Notes: generated from the letters alone by a model not told the origin. 64,000 nt of DNA from Herminiimonas fonticola (GCF_003293745.1 NZ_PTLZ01000004.1:186001-250000); one strand, 5' to 3'; shown: positions 9,692 through 19,547, counted from the stretch's first letter. Program-made: numbers and translations.

Positions 9692-9724
9692 AATGACGAG
9701 ATACGCAGGTATCTCGTCATTTTG
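9692..9724 (+). terminator. Strong hairpin between tctC and tctB
   Basis: TGACGAGATAC and GTATCTCGTCA form an 11-bp stem around a GCAG loop, followed by TTTT. It can act as a partial terminator or a 3'-end stabiliser, giving more TctC than TctAB from one operon. That output is inference from similar binding-protein operons. Confidence 0.75.
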
Positions 9725-9837
9725 AATATGGGCCTGTCAATTTTATTGATGGGCAAAATTGAAGTAACCGTATGTATTTGCCCGGCACCTGAAGTTCAAT
9801 GCGCCGCAGCATCAAGTTTTAAGAGAAGGGAAGCACC

Positions 9838-10299
9838 GTGCCATCATTCATTCGACATCCTAAGGATTTCTGGACTGGGATTATTTTTCTGTTCATCGGC
9901 TTGGCCGCAATCATCATTGGTCGCGATTACTCGATGGGTACCGCCGGCAAAATGGGCCCCGCTTATTTTCCGACCATTCTGGGTGGTTTGCTCGCACTGA
10001 TAGGACTGATTGCCGCGGTACGCTCGTTCTTCCGTGAAGGTGAGGCGCTCGAAAAATTTGCGATCAAGGAAACAGTTCTGATTCTGTCCGGCGTTCTGCT
10101 GTTCGGTTTCCTGATTCGTGGCGCTGGTTTGGTCGCAGCTATTTTTGCGATTGTGTTGTTCAGCGCATTTGCCAGTGCCAAATTTAAAGTGTTGCACGGT
10201 GTTGCGCTGGCTACAGGGATGACAATTTTTGCGGTCGTCGTTTTCGTTAAATTGCTCGGCTTGCCGATTGCGATTTTTGGCCCATGGTTTGGCGGTTGA
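9838..10299 (+). CDS. tctB: Tripartite tricarboxylate transporter small membrane subunit
   Basis: 153-residue protein with four predicted membrane segments, typical in length and pattern for TctB. It starts at a GTG preceded by GAGAAGGGAAG. The motif GKMGPAYFPTILGGLLALIG is characteristic of the family. It pairs with TctA, which starts 13 nt after its stop codon. Confidence 0.9.
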   Translation: MPSFIRHPKDFWTGIIFLFIGLAAIIIGRDYSMGTAGKMGPAYFPTILGGLLALIGLIAAVRSFFREGEALEKFAIKETVLILSGVLLFGFLIRGAGLVAAIFAIVLFSAFASAKFKVLHGVALATGMTIFAVVVFVKLLGLPIAIFGPWFGG

Positions 10300-10312
10300 G
10301 AAGGTACTGATA

Positions 10313-11815
10313 ATGGAATTATTTACTAATCTAGGGATAGGCTTTGATACAGCCTTGTCCTTGCAGAATTTGATGTACTGCCTGATCGGCGTGTTTCTGG
10401 GTACGGCCGTCGGTGTGTTGCCAGGTCTCGGCCCGGTTGCCACGATCGCGATGTTATTGCCGGCGACGTTTGCCTTGCCTCCAATCGCTGCGTTGATCAT
10501 GCTGGCCGGTATTTATTACGGTGCGCAATACGGCGGCTCGACCACTGCGATTCTGGTGAATCTGCCGGGGGAGTCATCCTCGGTGGTCACTGCCATCGAT
10601 GGTTACCAGATGGCGCGACAGGGACATGCAGGTAAAGCGCTGGCGACTGCAGCTATCGGTTCATTTTTTGCCGGTACTGTTGCGACGATTTTGCTCGCTT
10701 TGTTTGCGCCGCCACTGGCTGATCTGGCATTGAAGTTCGGTCCTGCCGAATACTTCTCGCTGATGGTGCTGGGTTTGGTCGCATCTGTTGTGTTGGCTAG
10801 CGGTTCGCTGCTCAATGCAATCGGCATGGTGATTCTCGGTTTGTTGCTGGGCTTGATCGGTTCAGACGTCAACTCGGGTGCGGCACGTTATACCTTCGAT
10901 ATGCCGGAACTGGCAGACGGTATCAACTTCGTGATCGTCGCGATGGGTATGTTCGGTATCGGTGAAATCATCCGTAATCTGGAACATGAAGAAACCCGTT
11001 CGCTGGTGATGAAGAAGGTGTCCGGTCTGATGCTGACCAAGGAAGATTTCAAACGCATTATCGCGCCGATTTTGCGTGGAACTACTTTGGGTTCTGCCCT
11101 CGGTATCTTGCCTGGTGGTGGCGCGATGTTGGCTTCATTTGCTGCTTACTCGATCGAGAAAAAAGTATCGAAAAACTCTGCGCAATTCGGCAAGGGCGCG
11201 ATTGAAGGTGTGGCTGCGCCGGAAGCGGCAAATAATGCTGGTGCTCAAACTTCATTCATTCCTATGCTGACCTTGGGTATTCCATCCAATCCGGTGATGG
11301 CCCTGATGATCGGCGCGATGATCATTCAAGGTATTCAGCCAGGTCCTGCCGTGATGACAGAGCAGCCAACCCTGTTCTGGGGCTTGATTGCTTCGATGTG
11401 GATTGGTAACTTCTTCCTGATCGTGTTGAACTTGCCTATGATCGGTTTGTGGGTACGCATGATTACCGTGCCTTACCATCATTTGTATCCGGCAATTCTG
11501 ATGTTCTGCGCGATTGGCGTATTCAGTTTGAATAATAGCGATTTTGATATTTATCTGATGGCCTTATTCGGATTGTTCGGTTATATTTGCGCAAAGCTCG
11601 ATGCTGAGCCGGCTCCGATGTTGCTCGGTTTTATTATCGGACCGATGATGGAGGAATATTTGCGTCGTGCATTGTTGTTGTCGCGTAGTGATCCGATGGT
11701 GTTCTTGACACGTCCGATCAGTGCAACGATGCTGGCGATGGCGGTGTTAGCCTTGGCAGTCGTGCTGTTGCCGGCGTTGCGTAAAAAACGTGAGGAAGCA
11801 TTCAAAGAAGAATAA
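10313..11815 (+). CDS. tctA: Tripartite tricarboxylate transporter large membrane subunit
   Basis: 500-residue polytopic permease. The family motifs GVLPGLGPVATIAMLLP and GIYYGAQYGGSTTAILVN come first, followed by the repeated-half motif LGILPGGGAMLASFAAY. An open frame extends upstream into tctB, but the ATG at 10313 with AAGGTACTGATA before it gives the usual N-terminus. It forms a proton- or sodium-coupled importer with TctB and TctC. Confidence 0.93.
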   Translation: MELFTNLGIGFDTALSLQNLMYCLIGVFLGTAVGVLPGLGPVATIAMLLPATFALPPIAALIMLAGIYYGAQYGGSTTAILVNLPGESSSVVTAIDGYQMARQGHAGKALATAAIGSFFAGTVATILLALFAPPLADLALKFGPAEYFSLMVLGLVASVVLASGSLLNAIGMVILGLLLGLIGSDVNSGAARYTFDMPELADGINFVIVAMGMFGIGEIIRNLEHEETRSLVMKKVSGLMLTKEDFKRIIAPILRGTTLGSALGILPGGGAMLASFAAYSIEKKVSKNSAQFGKGAIEGVAAPEAANNAGAQTSFIPMLTLGIPSNPVMALMIGAMIIQGIQPGPAVMTEQPTLFWGLIASMWIGNFFLIVLNLPMIGLWVRMITVPYHHLYPAILMFCAIGVFSLNNSDFDIYLMALFGLFGYICAKLDAEPAPMLLGFIIGPMMEEYLRRALLLSRSDPMVFLTRPISATMLAMAVLALAVVLLPALRKKREEAFKEE

Positions 11816-11940
11816 AGGCTAGGTACGTCGCTTCTCAGTCAGGGTTGGCGATAGTACCGATGGGCCGAGGAGACCTGTGTTTCAAGAAGCTGTTGAGAGG
11901 TAACTCATCAAACGGTCGGAAATACAAAAGCAAAATTCAA

Positions 11941-11966
11941 GGCGTGTCGAAAGACACGCCTTTTTT
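11941..11966 (+). terminator. Rho-independent terminator of the tctCBA operon
   Basis: GGCGTGTC and GACACGCC pair around a GAAA tetraloop, followed by six T. It lies 125 nt after the tctA stop; the stretch between holds no gene. Confidence 0.88.
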
Positions 11967-12084
11967 ATTGTGTGAATGGTGGATGAAACATGAGTTTGAG
12001 CTGGTCTTGGTACTGCAAATCTGTGTGGCCGACAAGCTGTCTTTTTGCTATTTGTTGTTGTAAGGATTAAGTAAGGATAATTGC

Positions 12085-12113
12085 TTGATTTCCCTTAAAT
12101 TGATTTTTATAAT
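12085..12113 (+). promoter_or_regulatory. Sigma70-type promoter for an intergenic transcript
   Basis: TTGATT (12085-12090) and a perfect TATAAT (12108-12113) are separated by exactly 17 bp. Transcription would begin near 12119-12121. No open reading frame of quality follows; a terminator closes the unit at 12314. Confidence 0.75.
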
Positions 12114-12119
12114 AAGTTC

Positions 12120-12314
12120 AACTTTGCTGTCTCGACCCAAAATAGTGCGCACTTTTCTGCGCCACCGAATGGTTTGAGGGGAGCATATACACACGGCATT
12201 GATGTCGGATTAGTAGGGGAGACCTGTATCAATAATTGCGGCGATAGCATAGCTATACGCGGCTTGGGGTACAGCAGATGTATTTGAGGGCGCATCGCGA
12301 GATGCGCCTTTTTT
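12120..12314 (+). ncRNA. Probable structured small RNA (6S-like)
   Basis: This roughly 195-nt unit has its own near-consensus promoter and its own terminator. Its ends pair: TTGCTGT (12124-12130) with ACAGCAG (12271-12277), and ACCC (12135-12138) with GGGT (12267-12270), leaving a CTCG bulge. That is the long closed rod arrangement of 6S RNA. Internal hairpins include GCGCA-CTTTTC-TGCGC near 12147. Length and shape fit 6S (ssrS), which binds sigma70 RNA polymerase, but I could not check conserved positions. It could be another regulatory RNA. Confidence 0.55.
12289..12314 (+). terminator. Rho-independent terminator of the small RNA
   Basis: GGCGCATC and GATGCGCC pair around GCGA, followed by six T. 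No upstream protein gene in reach explains it. Confidence 0.88.
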
Positions 12315-12358
12315 GTTTTATGCTCTGTGTTTATGCAAATGTCTCTGGGTTGTATGCA

Positions 12359-12856
12359 ATGAAGCAGACTTCTTCCTCATCCCTGTTTTCCGCTATCGTC
12401 GAAACGTCGTTTGGCGCTATTGGTATACGCACTGAAGATCGCCTGGTGCGTGAAATGGTGTATCTCCCGGCAAGTTTTCAGGGTAAAAATGCGATGGATA
12501 TCATCTCTGAACGTGCGGCGCTGCAGGTTGAGCGTTACCTGAGCGATCCCGATTTTCAATTCGATCTGCCGTTAACGCAGCTAGGCACGCCGTTCCAGCG
12601 AAAAGTCTGGGCGGCCATTTCTGAAATTCCGCGTGGCAAGGTGCTCACCTATGGCGACATTGCCAGGCGTGTGCAATCAGCGCCGCGGGCGGTCGGGCAG
12701 GCGTGCGGTGCGAACTGGTTTCCATTGGTGATCCCGTGTCATCGCGTTACTGCAGCTGGTGGTCTGGGTGGATTTTCGCATCACGATGACGAAACCGGAT
12801 TCCATGTCGGCGTAAAGCGTTGGCTGCTCGCGCACGAAAAGGTCGCGGGTTATTGA
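12359..12856 (+). CDS. ogt: Methylated-DNA--protein-cysteine methyltransferase
   Basis: 165-residue suicide repair protein that removes alkyl groups from O6-alkylguanine. The acceptor cysteine lies in IPCHRV, with GTPFQRKVWAAISEIPRGKVLTYG and the arginine-finger segment RAVGQACGANWFP before it. Longer in-frame starts (12278, 12320) lie in or just after the small-RNA terminator, so the ATG at 12359 is preferred; no strong ribosome site helps decide. The stop overlaps the xerD start by one base (TGATG). Confidence 0.9.
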   Translation: MKQTSSSSLFSAIVETSFGAIGIRTEDRLVREMVYLPASFQGKNAMDIISERAALQVERYLSDPDFQFDLPLTQLGTPFQRKVWAAISEIPRGKVLTYGDIARRVQSAPRAVGQACGANWFPLVIPCHRVTAAGGLGGFSHHDDETGFHVGVKRWLLAHEKVAGY

Positions 12857-13833
12857 TGAGTGGGGCCACAGCAATCAAAAAGCCAGCCAAAAAAGCGAAG
12901 TCGACGCCACAGGCCGCAGCCAATACCGTCGATGCCGAACCATTGGCAAGCCAGGCGCAGATCGATGAATTCTGCGACACCTTGTGGCTGGAAGACGGTC
13001 TGGCAAAAAACTCTTTGGAGGCTTACCGGCGCGATTTGCGCTTGTTTGCGGTCTGGCTGCAAGCCGAGCGCGGCAAGACTTTGCTGGCTGCGCACGCCGA
13101 TGATCTGAATGCCTACTTCTTTGCGAAACATGAAACGACCAAGGCCACATCGTCGAATCGTCGATTGGCGGTTCTTAAACGGTTCTATCAATTAGCCTTG
13201 CGACAAAACCGCATCAGCGACGATCCCTGTCTGAAAATGCGTTCGGCCAAGCAGGCTCCACGTATCCCGAAAACATTATCGGAGGCGCAGGTCGATGCCT
13301 TGCTGGCGGCGCCTGACGTGATGACGCCGCTGGGTTTGCGCGATCGCACAATGCTGGAGCTGATGTATGCCAGCGGTTTGCGCGTGACGGAACTGGTATT
13401 GCTGAAGTCGATAGAAGTCGGCATGAATGAAGGCGTACTGCGCGTTACCGGAAAGGGCGGGAAAACCCGGTTGATACCGTTTGGCGAAGAAGCGCGGGCC
13501 TGGATAGAGCGCTATCTGAAAGAGGCGCGTGCGGCGATTCTGGATGGACAAATCGACGACGCCTTGTTTGTGACGGCGCGCGGTGGGCCGATGACGCGTC
13601 AGATGTTCTGGACCCTGATCAAGAAACATGCGGCCGCCGCTGACATCAATGCGCCGCTATCACCGCATACCTTGCGCCATGCATTTGCCACACATTTGCT
13701 GAACCACGGCGCTGATTTGCGCGTGGTGCAATTGCTGCTCGGACACTCCGATATTTCGACGACGCAGATTTATACGCATGTGGCGCGCGAGCGCCTGAAG
13801 CGTTTGCATCAGATGCATCATCCGCGTGGCTAA
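12856..13833 (+). CDS. xerD: Site-specific tyrosine recombinase XerD
   Basis: 325-residue recombinase that with XerC resolves chromosome dimers at dif. The N-terminal core-binding domain carries a SAM-like fold (DTLWLEDGLAKNSLEAYRRDL region). The catalytic residues are visible as R in SGLRVTE, K in GKGGKTR, H and R in HTLRHAFATH, H in LLGHSD and Y in TQIYTHV. A roughly 30-residue Lys/Ala-rich N-terminal extension is not part of the core fold. It is coupled to ogt by a one-base overlap. The product is a housekeeping recombinase, not a sign of a mobile element. Confidence 0.92.
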   Translation: MSGATAIKKPAKKAKSTPQAAANTVDAEPLASQAQIDEFCDTLWLEDGLAKNSLEAYRRDLRLFAVWLQAERGKTLLAAHADDLNAYFFAKHETTKATSSNRRLAVLKRFYQLALRQNRISDDPCLKMRSAKQAPRIPKTLSEAQVDALLAAPDVMTPLGLRDRTMLELMYASGLRVTELVLLKSIEVGMNEGVLRVTGKGGKTRLIPFGEEARAWIERYLKEARAAILDGQIDDALFVTARGGPMTRQMFWTLIKKHAAAADINAPLSPHTLRHAFATHLLNHGADLRVVQLLLGHSDISTTQIYTHVARERLKRLHQMHHPRG

Positions 13834-14074
13834 ATACCCCACTTCTCTGCTAGTTAGGGAGTTGTTATGTAAATGGGCGAAATTGGCTGAATTTGTCTGA
13901 TATTTGAAGATTTTTTCTTGATTTCTTGAGCGTGAAGGGTGTGGGTCCGCTGTCTGTTTTCAGCCGCGAAAGTTGGTGACGTGCTAGCATTCGTACCACT
14001 GATGGTGCCTCGTCGAAGACTGACCTTGGCCCACCTCCTATCTTCAACAGAACATCTACTCAAAGAGCACTCAC

Positions 14075-14272
14075 TTGGCTAAACCTAATTTTCAGTACGA
14101 GAAGCGTCAAAAAGAGCTGGAAAAGAAACGAAAAAAAGAAGAAAAGCTGAAGCGCAAGGCAGAAAAAGGCAGTGTGCCTGACGACGGCACGGAAGCATCT
14201 GACGTCGATGCTGATGAATCGGACTCCGACACAGATACAGACACAGACGCTACCGGTCCTGCCAGCAACTAA
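14075..14272 (+). CDS. Small highly charged conserved protein
   Basis: 65 residues starting at a TTG with AAAGAG upstream. The first half (KRQKELEKKRKKEEKLKRK) is a basic, helix-prone segment. The second half is acidic and ends in a low-complexity SDSDTDTDTD run. Similar small proteins with the MAKPN-xx-xEKRQKE start are common in Burkholderiales, but no function is known to me. A charge-split peptide of this kind could bind nucleic acid or ribosomes; that is a guess. Confidence 0.65.
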   Translation: MAKPNFQYEKRQKELEKKRKKEEKLKRKAEKGSVPDDGTEASDVDADESDSDTDTDTDATGPASN

Positions 14273-14300
14273 TTTTCAGTTTTTGCTTGAAGTGATAGAT

Positions 14301-15311
14301 TCAAACCGATGCGCCATCCGGGTTTGATGGTGTCATGCCTGAACCTGATTTCCCATGCAGAAGGATGCGCGCCAAGACCAAGCCATGATCTGAAGCGTGC
14401 GCTTGTTTGAATGTCATGTGATCATTCAAATACATCACTTCAACGACTTCACCGATTGCCGCACGTGATGCGGGATTGAATTCTTCCGAAACCAGTATGT
14501 GGTCGATCGTTTCATAGCTGCCGTCGTGAATGTGCGTGTAACCGACATCGCGCAGGGCATCGCGGCGCGACTGGATGCGATAGCTTTCAAACAGGCGATC
14601 GTCTACGCCGTTAATGGGATATTTACCCAGGCCCATTACCATCTGCGTTGGAATCGCATTCGCGACGTCGTTGAAGTCGCCCATCACAATAATCGGCGCA
14701 CGCTTTTCCTTGTTCAGATTGGATAGCAATGTGCGTAAGCCCAGTGCATCGGTGCCGCGTCGTATCAGCGAACGCAGCATCGCAATCCCGGTTTGATCCG
14801 GTTGGTCGTCATTATTGTCGTTGCGATAATCCGGTAGCTTCGATTTCAGGTGGCAGACAAAAACATGAATCAACAAGTCAGGTGACACTTCGATTTTTGC
14901 ATGCAGTATTGGCCGCGTGAAATGACTGACGGGATGTGCGACACCGGGCAAGGTGACGGCAAGATCGTTGGGTAATTCCTTGAACGTTGTTACGCCTTCT
15001 GCGACGGGCAGGCGAGAGATCAGGGCAACGCTGGGTGTCAAATGATCGGCCTGTGGATCGGGATCGAAGCCGATATGATGGGCATCGCGATACTTTTGCG
15101 TTTTTGCCAGTACATCCTTTAAGGCCGCTTGTGAGAAGATTTCCTGCAGGCCGATGACGTCGGCATCGAGCCTATCCAGCTGCTGTGCGATCCAGCTGAT
15201 TTTTGCATCGTATTCTTCCGCAGAATACGGAATCTGGTCTTCATAATATTTCATGCCCGGCAATGCCAGGTTGCAGACATTGAAGGTCGCAAAGCGGAGT
15301 TCTTGTTGCAT
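14301..15311 (-). CDS. Endonuclease/exonuclease/phosphatase-family hydrolase
   Basis: 336-residue metal-dependent hydrolase of the EEP (DNase I-like) fold. Visible motifs are FATFNVCNLALPG, DVIGLQEIF (catalytic glutamate), VFVCHLKSK, IVMGDFNDVA, TIDHILVSEEF and ASDHGLVLARI, which cover the asparagine, aspartate and histidine catalytic set. There is no signal peptide. The ATG at 15311 follows TTGGAG by 6 nt and is preferred to an upstream TTG. The substrate (DNA, phospholipid or nucleotide) is not predictable. Confidence 0.87.
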   Translation of the reverse strand: MQQELRFATFNVCNLALPGMKYYEDQIPYSAEEYDAKISWIAQQLDRLDADVIGLQEIFSQAALKDVLAKTQKYRDAHHIGFDPDPQADHLTPSVALISRLPVAEGVTTFKELPNDLAVTLPGVAHPVSHFTRPILHAKIEVSPDLLIHVFVCHLKSKLPDYRNDNNDDQPDQTGIAMLRSLIRRGTDALGLRTLLSNLNKEKRAPIIVMGDFNDVANAIPTQMVMGLGKYPINGVDDRLFESYRIQSRRDALRDVGYTHIHDGSYETIDHILVSEEFNPASRAAIGEVVEVMYLNDHMTFKQAHASDHGLVLARILLHGKSGSGMTPSNPDGASV

Positions 15312-15346
15312 AATGTGCTCCAAATTTTAAGTTGAGCGTAACACGC

Positions 15347-15838
15347 ATGGCAAAAAAAGAGCATATTTCCGAAACGCCCGCGACCCAGTTCTTGCGCCGC
15401 AAGGACATTGCTTTTTCCGAGCACCCTTACGATTATGAAGAGCATGGCGGCACCACGGTTTCTGCGCGCAAGCTGGGCGTCGATGAACATGCCGTTGTCA
15501 AGACACTGGTGATGCAGGACGAAGCTGCCAAACCAATGATCGTGTTGATGCATGGTGACTGCAAAGTCTCGACCAAGAATCTTGCGCGCCAGATCGGCTG
15601 CAAATCGGTAGAACCGTGCAAGCCGGAGGTGGCAAATCGGCATTCAGGGTTTTTGATAGGCGGTACTTCGCCGTTTGGTACACGCAAGACTATGCCGGTG
15701 TATGTAGAGCAGAGTATTCTTGATTTGGAAAAAATTTATATCAACGGTGGTCGACGTGGTTACCTGATTGGTATAGCGCCACAAGTATTGACGCAAACAT
15801 TGTCTGCAACGGCGGTGCAATGTGCGCTGGAAGAATAA
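15347..15838 (+). CDS. ybaK: Cys-tRNA(Pro)/Cys-tRNA deacylase, YbaK family
   Basis: 163-residue editing-domain protein. Family features are TPATQFLRRKDIAFSEHPYD near the start, the catalytic-lysine segment VKTLVMQD, and GGTSPFGTRKTMPVYVE with YINGGRRGYLIGI. YbaK hydrolyses cysteine mischarged on tRNA(Pro). It is divergent from the EEP hydrolase and 99 nt before plsY. Confidence 0.92.
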   Translation: MAKKEHISETPATQFLRRKDIAFSEHPYDYEEHGGTTVSARKLGVDEHAVVKTLVMQDEAAKPMIVLMHGDCKVSTKNLARQIGCKSVEPCKPEVANRHSGFLIGGTSPFGTRKTMPVYVEQSILDLEKIYINGGRRGYLIGIAPQVLTQTLSATAVQCALEE

Positions 15839-15937
15839 AAGAGTTGAGAGCGTTGTTTTGCAATTAAAAATAAAATCGTAAAACGAGCGGGTAATACATA
15901 ACAAAAGATGTAATTAAAAAAGTAACTTAAGGTTGAT

Positions 15938-16543
15938 ATGAATACAGTTCTTTTCGCAATCGCGGCCTACCTGATTGGTTCGATTTCTTTTGCAGTGGTC
16001 GTCAGCAAATGTTTCCGTCTGGCCGATCCGCGCAGCTATGGTTCCAAGAATCCGGGCGCGACTAACGTGCTGCGCAGCGGGAATAAAAAAGCCGCAATTT
16101 TGACCTTGCTGGGTGATGGTGCAAAAGGTTTTGTCGCAGTGTGGCTGGCCAAACATTTCGGCCCTGAATACGGTGTGCAAGAGAGCGGCGTTGCCTTGGT
16201 CGCGATTGCTGTTTTCCTCGGCCATCTGTGGCCTATCTTTTTTCGCTTCGTTGGTGGCAAAGGTGTCGCAACTGCATTGGGCGTGTTGCTCGCCTTGAAC
16301 GGTTGGCTCGGTTTGGCAACATTGATTACCTGGCTCGTCATTGCTTACGCATTCCGCTATTCATCATTGGCAGCTTTGATTGCGAGTATTTTTGCACCGT
16401 TCTACTATGGATTGTTGTTTGGTCCGGATGTGATCTTGCTTGCTGTACTCGCGATGAGTGTATTGCTGGTTTATCGACATGCGAAGAACATCGGCAATTT
16501 GCTGGCAGGTAAAGAAGGCCGGCTAGGCAGCAAGAAGAAGTAA
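15938..16543 (+). CDS. plsY: Acyl-phosphate:glycerol-3-phosphate acyltransferase PlsY
   Basis: 201-residue inner-membrane enzyme that transfers acyl from acyl-phosphate to glycerol-3-phosphate, the first step of phospholipid synthesis. The three conserved cytoplasmic motifs are clear: [30 protein letters not shown], and [23 protein letters not shown]. An AAGG ribosome site precedes the ATG. Length is normal. Confidence 0.95.
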   Translation: MNTVLFAIAAYLIGSISFAVVVSKCFRLADPRSYGSKNPGATNVLRSGNKKAAILTLLGDGAKGFVAVWLAKHFGPEYGVQESGVALVAIAVFLGHLWPIFFRFVGGKGVATALGVLLALNGWLGLATLITWLVIAYAFRYSSLAALIASIFAPFYYGLLFGPDVILLAVLAMSVLLVYRHAKNIGNLLAGKEGRLGSKKK

Positions 16544-16779
16544 GGCGTAATCCAGATCGTTCACCGCGAATCCAGTTCGCATCCAAGGACCAGCCGCTCT
16601 ATCAGGCGGCTGTGTCTATCTCAGTTATATGACCAATTCATGACGGTGTTGCTTTTCAGCGTACATCCCATGCGCCCCTCGATCTTTCTTGTAATTGCAT
16701 AAAGCAAACATTAGAGTGTCTTGAGCACGCTGGTAAGTCTGTCTGCTCAATTTTGTTCCTAATGTCCCTTAAGGCAATC

Positions 16780-18470
16780 ATGAAAAATCTGAAAATTGGA
16801 ACCCGTCTCGGCCTCGGTTTTACTCTCATCATTTTGCTCATGACAGTCATGCTCGCCGTCAGCTTCTGGCGTCTGGGCACGATCGATAAAACGGCACAAG
16901 CCATGATAGACGAGCCGATTGCGACTGAGCGATTGGTCAGCGATTGGTATCGGACTATTCATGCGGGCGTACGGCGCACGATGGCGATTGCCAAAAGTAG
17001 TGATCCGTCGCTCACGACCTTCTTCGCCAACGACACGGCTGAATCTTCGAAAATGTCCACCGAGCTGCAGGGCAAGATCGAGCCTTTGATGAACACGCCC
17101 AGGGAAAAGGAAATCTTTAACGGCATCGTTGCTTCGCGCAAGGAATTCATCTCGATACGCGATCGAATCATTAAAGAAAAAGTCGCTGGCAATACCGCTG
17201 AAGCAAATCGATTGCTTGAAGTCGAATTTACACCGGTCGCCAAGTCATACACCGGCTTGTTGCAAGAACTGGTCGACCAGCAGCGCAAAGAGAGCGACAA
17301 CATGGCGCAGGATATTCATGCGACCTACAGCACCAGTTTGAATATTCTGATTTTCCTTGGTGTCGTTGCAATTCTGCTTGCAGTGCTAGCAGCATGGTGG
17401 CTGACCAAAGGCATTACTACGCCTTTGAATCATGCAGTCGGTGTCGCGCGCAAAGTCGCATCAGGTGATTTGAATAATAAGATACACGCCTCCGGCAAGG
17501 ATGAAACTGGCCAGTTGTTGGCTGCGTTGAAAGACATGAATGACAGCTTGTTGCGCATCGTGTCTGAAGTCCGATTGGGTACTGACACTATCGCCACCGC
17601 ATCAAGTCAAATCGCGTCGGGCAATATGGATTTGTCCAGCCGAACAGAGACGCAGGCCAGCTCATTGGAAGAGACTGCCTCTTCGATGGAAGAGTTGACT
17701 TCGACTGTCAAGCAAAACGCCGACAATGCACGACAGGCCAATCAAATGGCCGCATCTGCATCCGAAGTTGCAGGTCGCGGTGGCGAGGTCGTCGCCAAGG
17801 TTGTTGAAACCATGAGTTCGATCAACGATTCATCGAAAAAAATCGTGGACATCATAGGTGTGATTGACGGCATCGCGTTTCAAACAAACATTCTTGCATT
17901 GAATGCTGCGGTAGAAGCGGCCCGAGCTGGCGAGCAGGGCCGAGGTTTCGCAGTCGTCGCAACTGAAGTGCGCAACGTTCAGCAGCCGCAGCAAAAGAAA
18001 TCAAAACGTTGATAGGTGACTCGGTAGAGAAGGTCGATAACGGTGCCAAACTGGTTGATCAAGCCGGCGCTACCATGTCTGAAATCGTAGAAAGTGTTAA
18101 ACGTGTTACCGACATCATGTCGGAAATTACGGCCGCGAGTGCCGAGCAGACCGAAGGTATCGAGCAAGTCAATCAAGCCATTGGTCAGATGGATCAAGTC
18201 ACGCAGCAGAATGCCGCATTGGTGGAGGAAGCCGCGGCGGCTGCTGCCTCACTGCAAGAGCAGGCCGATAATTTGGCGCAGGTTGTGAGTGTGTTCAAGA
18301 TTGACGGTATGCAAGCGGCCGCGCTGCAAAAGAGTCCAAGTTCCAGTCCACACAGTGCGGTGCGAACGGCAGCGCCAGTGAAGAAAATTTCTGTCAAGAT
18401 CGCGCCGCAAAAGCCGCCAGCCCTGCCTAAAGACAGGCACACAGAAGCAAATGACTGGGAAGAGTTTTAA
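16780..18470 (+). pseudogene. Methyl-accepting chemotaxis protein gene, frameshifted by a small deletion
   Basis: Two open frames together make one Tsr/Tar-like receptor. The first (to 18012) has a membrane segment at residues 10-32, a four-helix-bundle-like periplasmic domain, a second membrane segment ([19 protein letters not shown]), HAMP and the signalling helix down to [10 protein letters not shown]. The reading then shifts at 17976/17977 into a frame giving [20 protein letters not shown] and the rest of the receptor to 18470. Receptors of this type read EVRxLAQRSAxAAKEI, as the one at 55979-57667 does. So about 10 nt encoding LAQ plus one base are missing. The product would stop 12 residues after the break, losing the C-terminal methylation helix. 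The start at 16780 follows AAGG and gives the usual [14 protein letters not shown]. Confidence 0.88.
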
Positions 18471-18518
18471 ACATTTTGAATGATCACGCAGTGACGATAA
18501 TTTCGTACTGCGTGATTT

Positions 18519-19547
18519 TTAGATTTCGCTGATGCTATCCAGCGGCCAGCGTGGTTTGACGTTGAAGGCATAGTCTTTTTTCGCCGCATCAGGATTGATC
18601 TGCAAGCGCATCGCGCCTGCGAATGCAATCATCGCGCCGTTGTCGGTACAAAATTCCAGTTCCGGATAAAACACCTTGAAGTGTTTTTTCGCGGCGGCTG
18701 CATTCAGTGAATCGCGCAGTTGGCGGTTCGCGCCGACGCCGCCGGCAATCACCAGGCGTTTCAAGCCTGTGTGTTTGAGTGCGGTGACGCATTTAGCTGT
18801 GAGTACTTCAACGATCGCATCAACGAAGGCGCGCGCGATATTGGCCTTGTCTTGTTCGCAGATATTCGTGGTCTGGTTTTTGACGACTGTTAGCACTGCA
18901 GTCTTCAATCCGGAAAAACTGAAATCTAGATTTTTCGAATGCAGCATCGGACGCGGTAATTTATAAGCAGTCGGATCGCCGAACTCGGCCATGCGCGAAA
19001 TAGCGGGCCCACCCGGATAACCGAGGCCGAGCAACTTGGCGGATTTATCGAATGCTTCGCCGGCTGCATCGTCCAGTGTTTCGCCCAGCATTGTGTACTG
19101 CCCGACACCATCGACGCGCATCAATTGCGTGTGACCGCCGGAAACCAGCAATGCAATGAAGGGAAATTCCGGCGGTTCGCTGGCCAGCAAGGGCGACAGC
19201 AAATGGCCTTCAAGGTGATGTACACCCAATATCGGTTTATCCAATGCCAGGCCAAGGCCGCAGGCGACCGATGCGCCGACCAGTAATGCGCCGGCCAGGC
19301 CCGGGCCTTGTGTATACGCAATCGCATCGATTGCATCGTGTGCGACGCCGCTTTCGGCAAATACTTGTTCCAGCAAGGGAATGGCACGGCGTATATGGTC
19401 GCGCGATGCCAGTTCCGGCACGACGCCGCCGTATTCTTCATGCATTTTTACTTGCGAATAAAGTGCGTGCGCGAGCAAGCCGCGTTGCGTGTCGTACAAC
19501 GCGAGACCTGTTTCATCGCAGGAGGATTCGATACCGAGAACAAGCAT
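18519..19547 (-). CDS. tsaD: tRNA N6-adenosine threonylcarbamoyltransferase TsaD
   Basis: 342-residue ASKHA-fold enzyme that transfers threonylcarbamoyl to A37 of tRNA. Key features are [15 protein letters not shown] at the N-terminus, the metal-binding HHLEGH histidines, [10 protein letters not shown], the nucleotide site [12 protein letters not shown] and the C-terminal CTDNGAMIA with its metal aspartate. It acts with TsaE, encoded at 2669-3154. It is divergent from nasT with a 101-nt gap. Confidence 0.96.
   Translation of the reverse strand: MLVLGIESSCDETGLALYDTQRGLLAHALYSQVKMHEEYGGVVPELASRDHIRRAIPLLEQVFAESGVAHDAIDAIAYTQGPGLAGALLVGASVACGLGLALDKPILGVHHLEGHLLSPLLASEPPEFPFIALLVSGGHTQLMRVDGVGQYTMLGETLDDAAGEAFDKSAKLLGLGYPGGPAISRMAEFGDPTAYKLPRPMLHSKNLDFSFSGLKTAVLTVVKNQTTNICEQDKANIARAFVDAIVEVLTAKCVTALKHTGLKRLVIAGGVGANRQLRDSLNAAAAKKHFKVFYPELEFCTDNGAMIAFAGAMRLQINPDAAKKDYAFNVKPRWPLDSISEI

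Noticed and set aside
12856-13833. XerD-type recombinase as the integrase of a mobile element
   Set aside because: It has the length, motifs and neighbours of the housekeeping XerD, and no direct repeats surround it.
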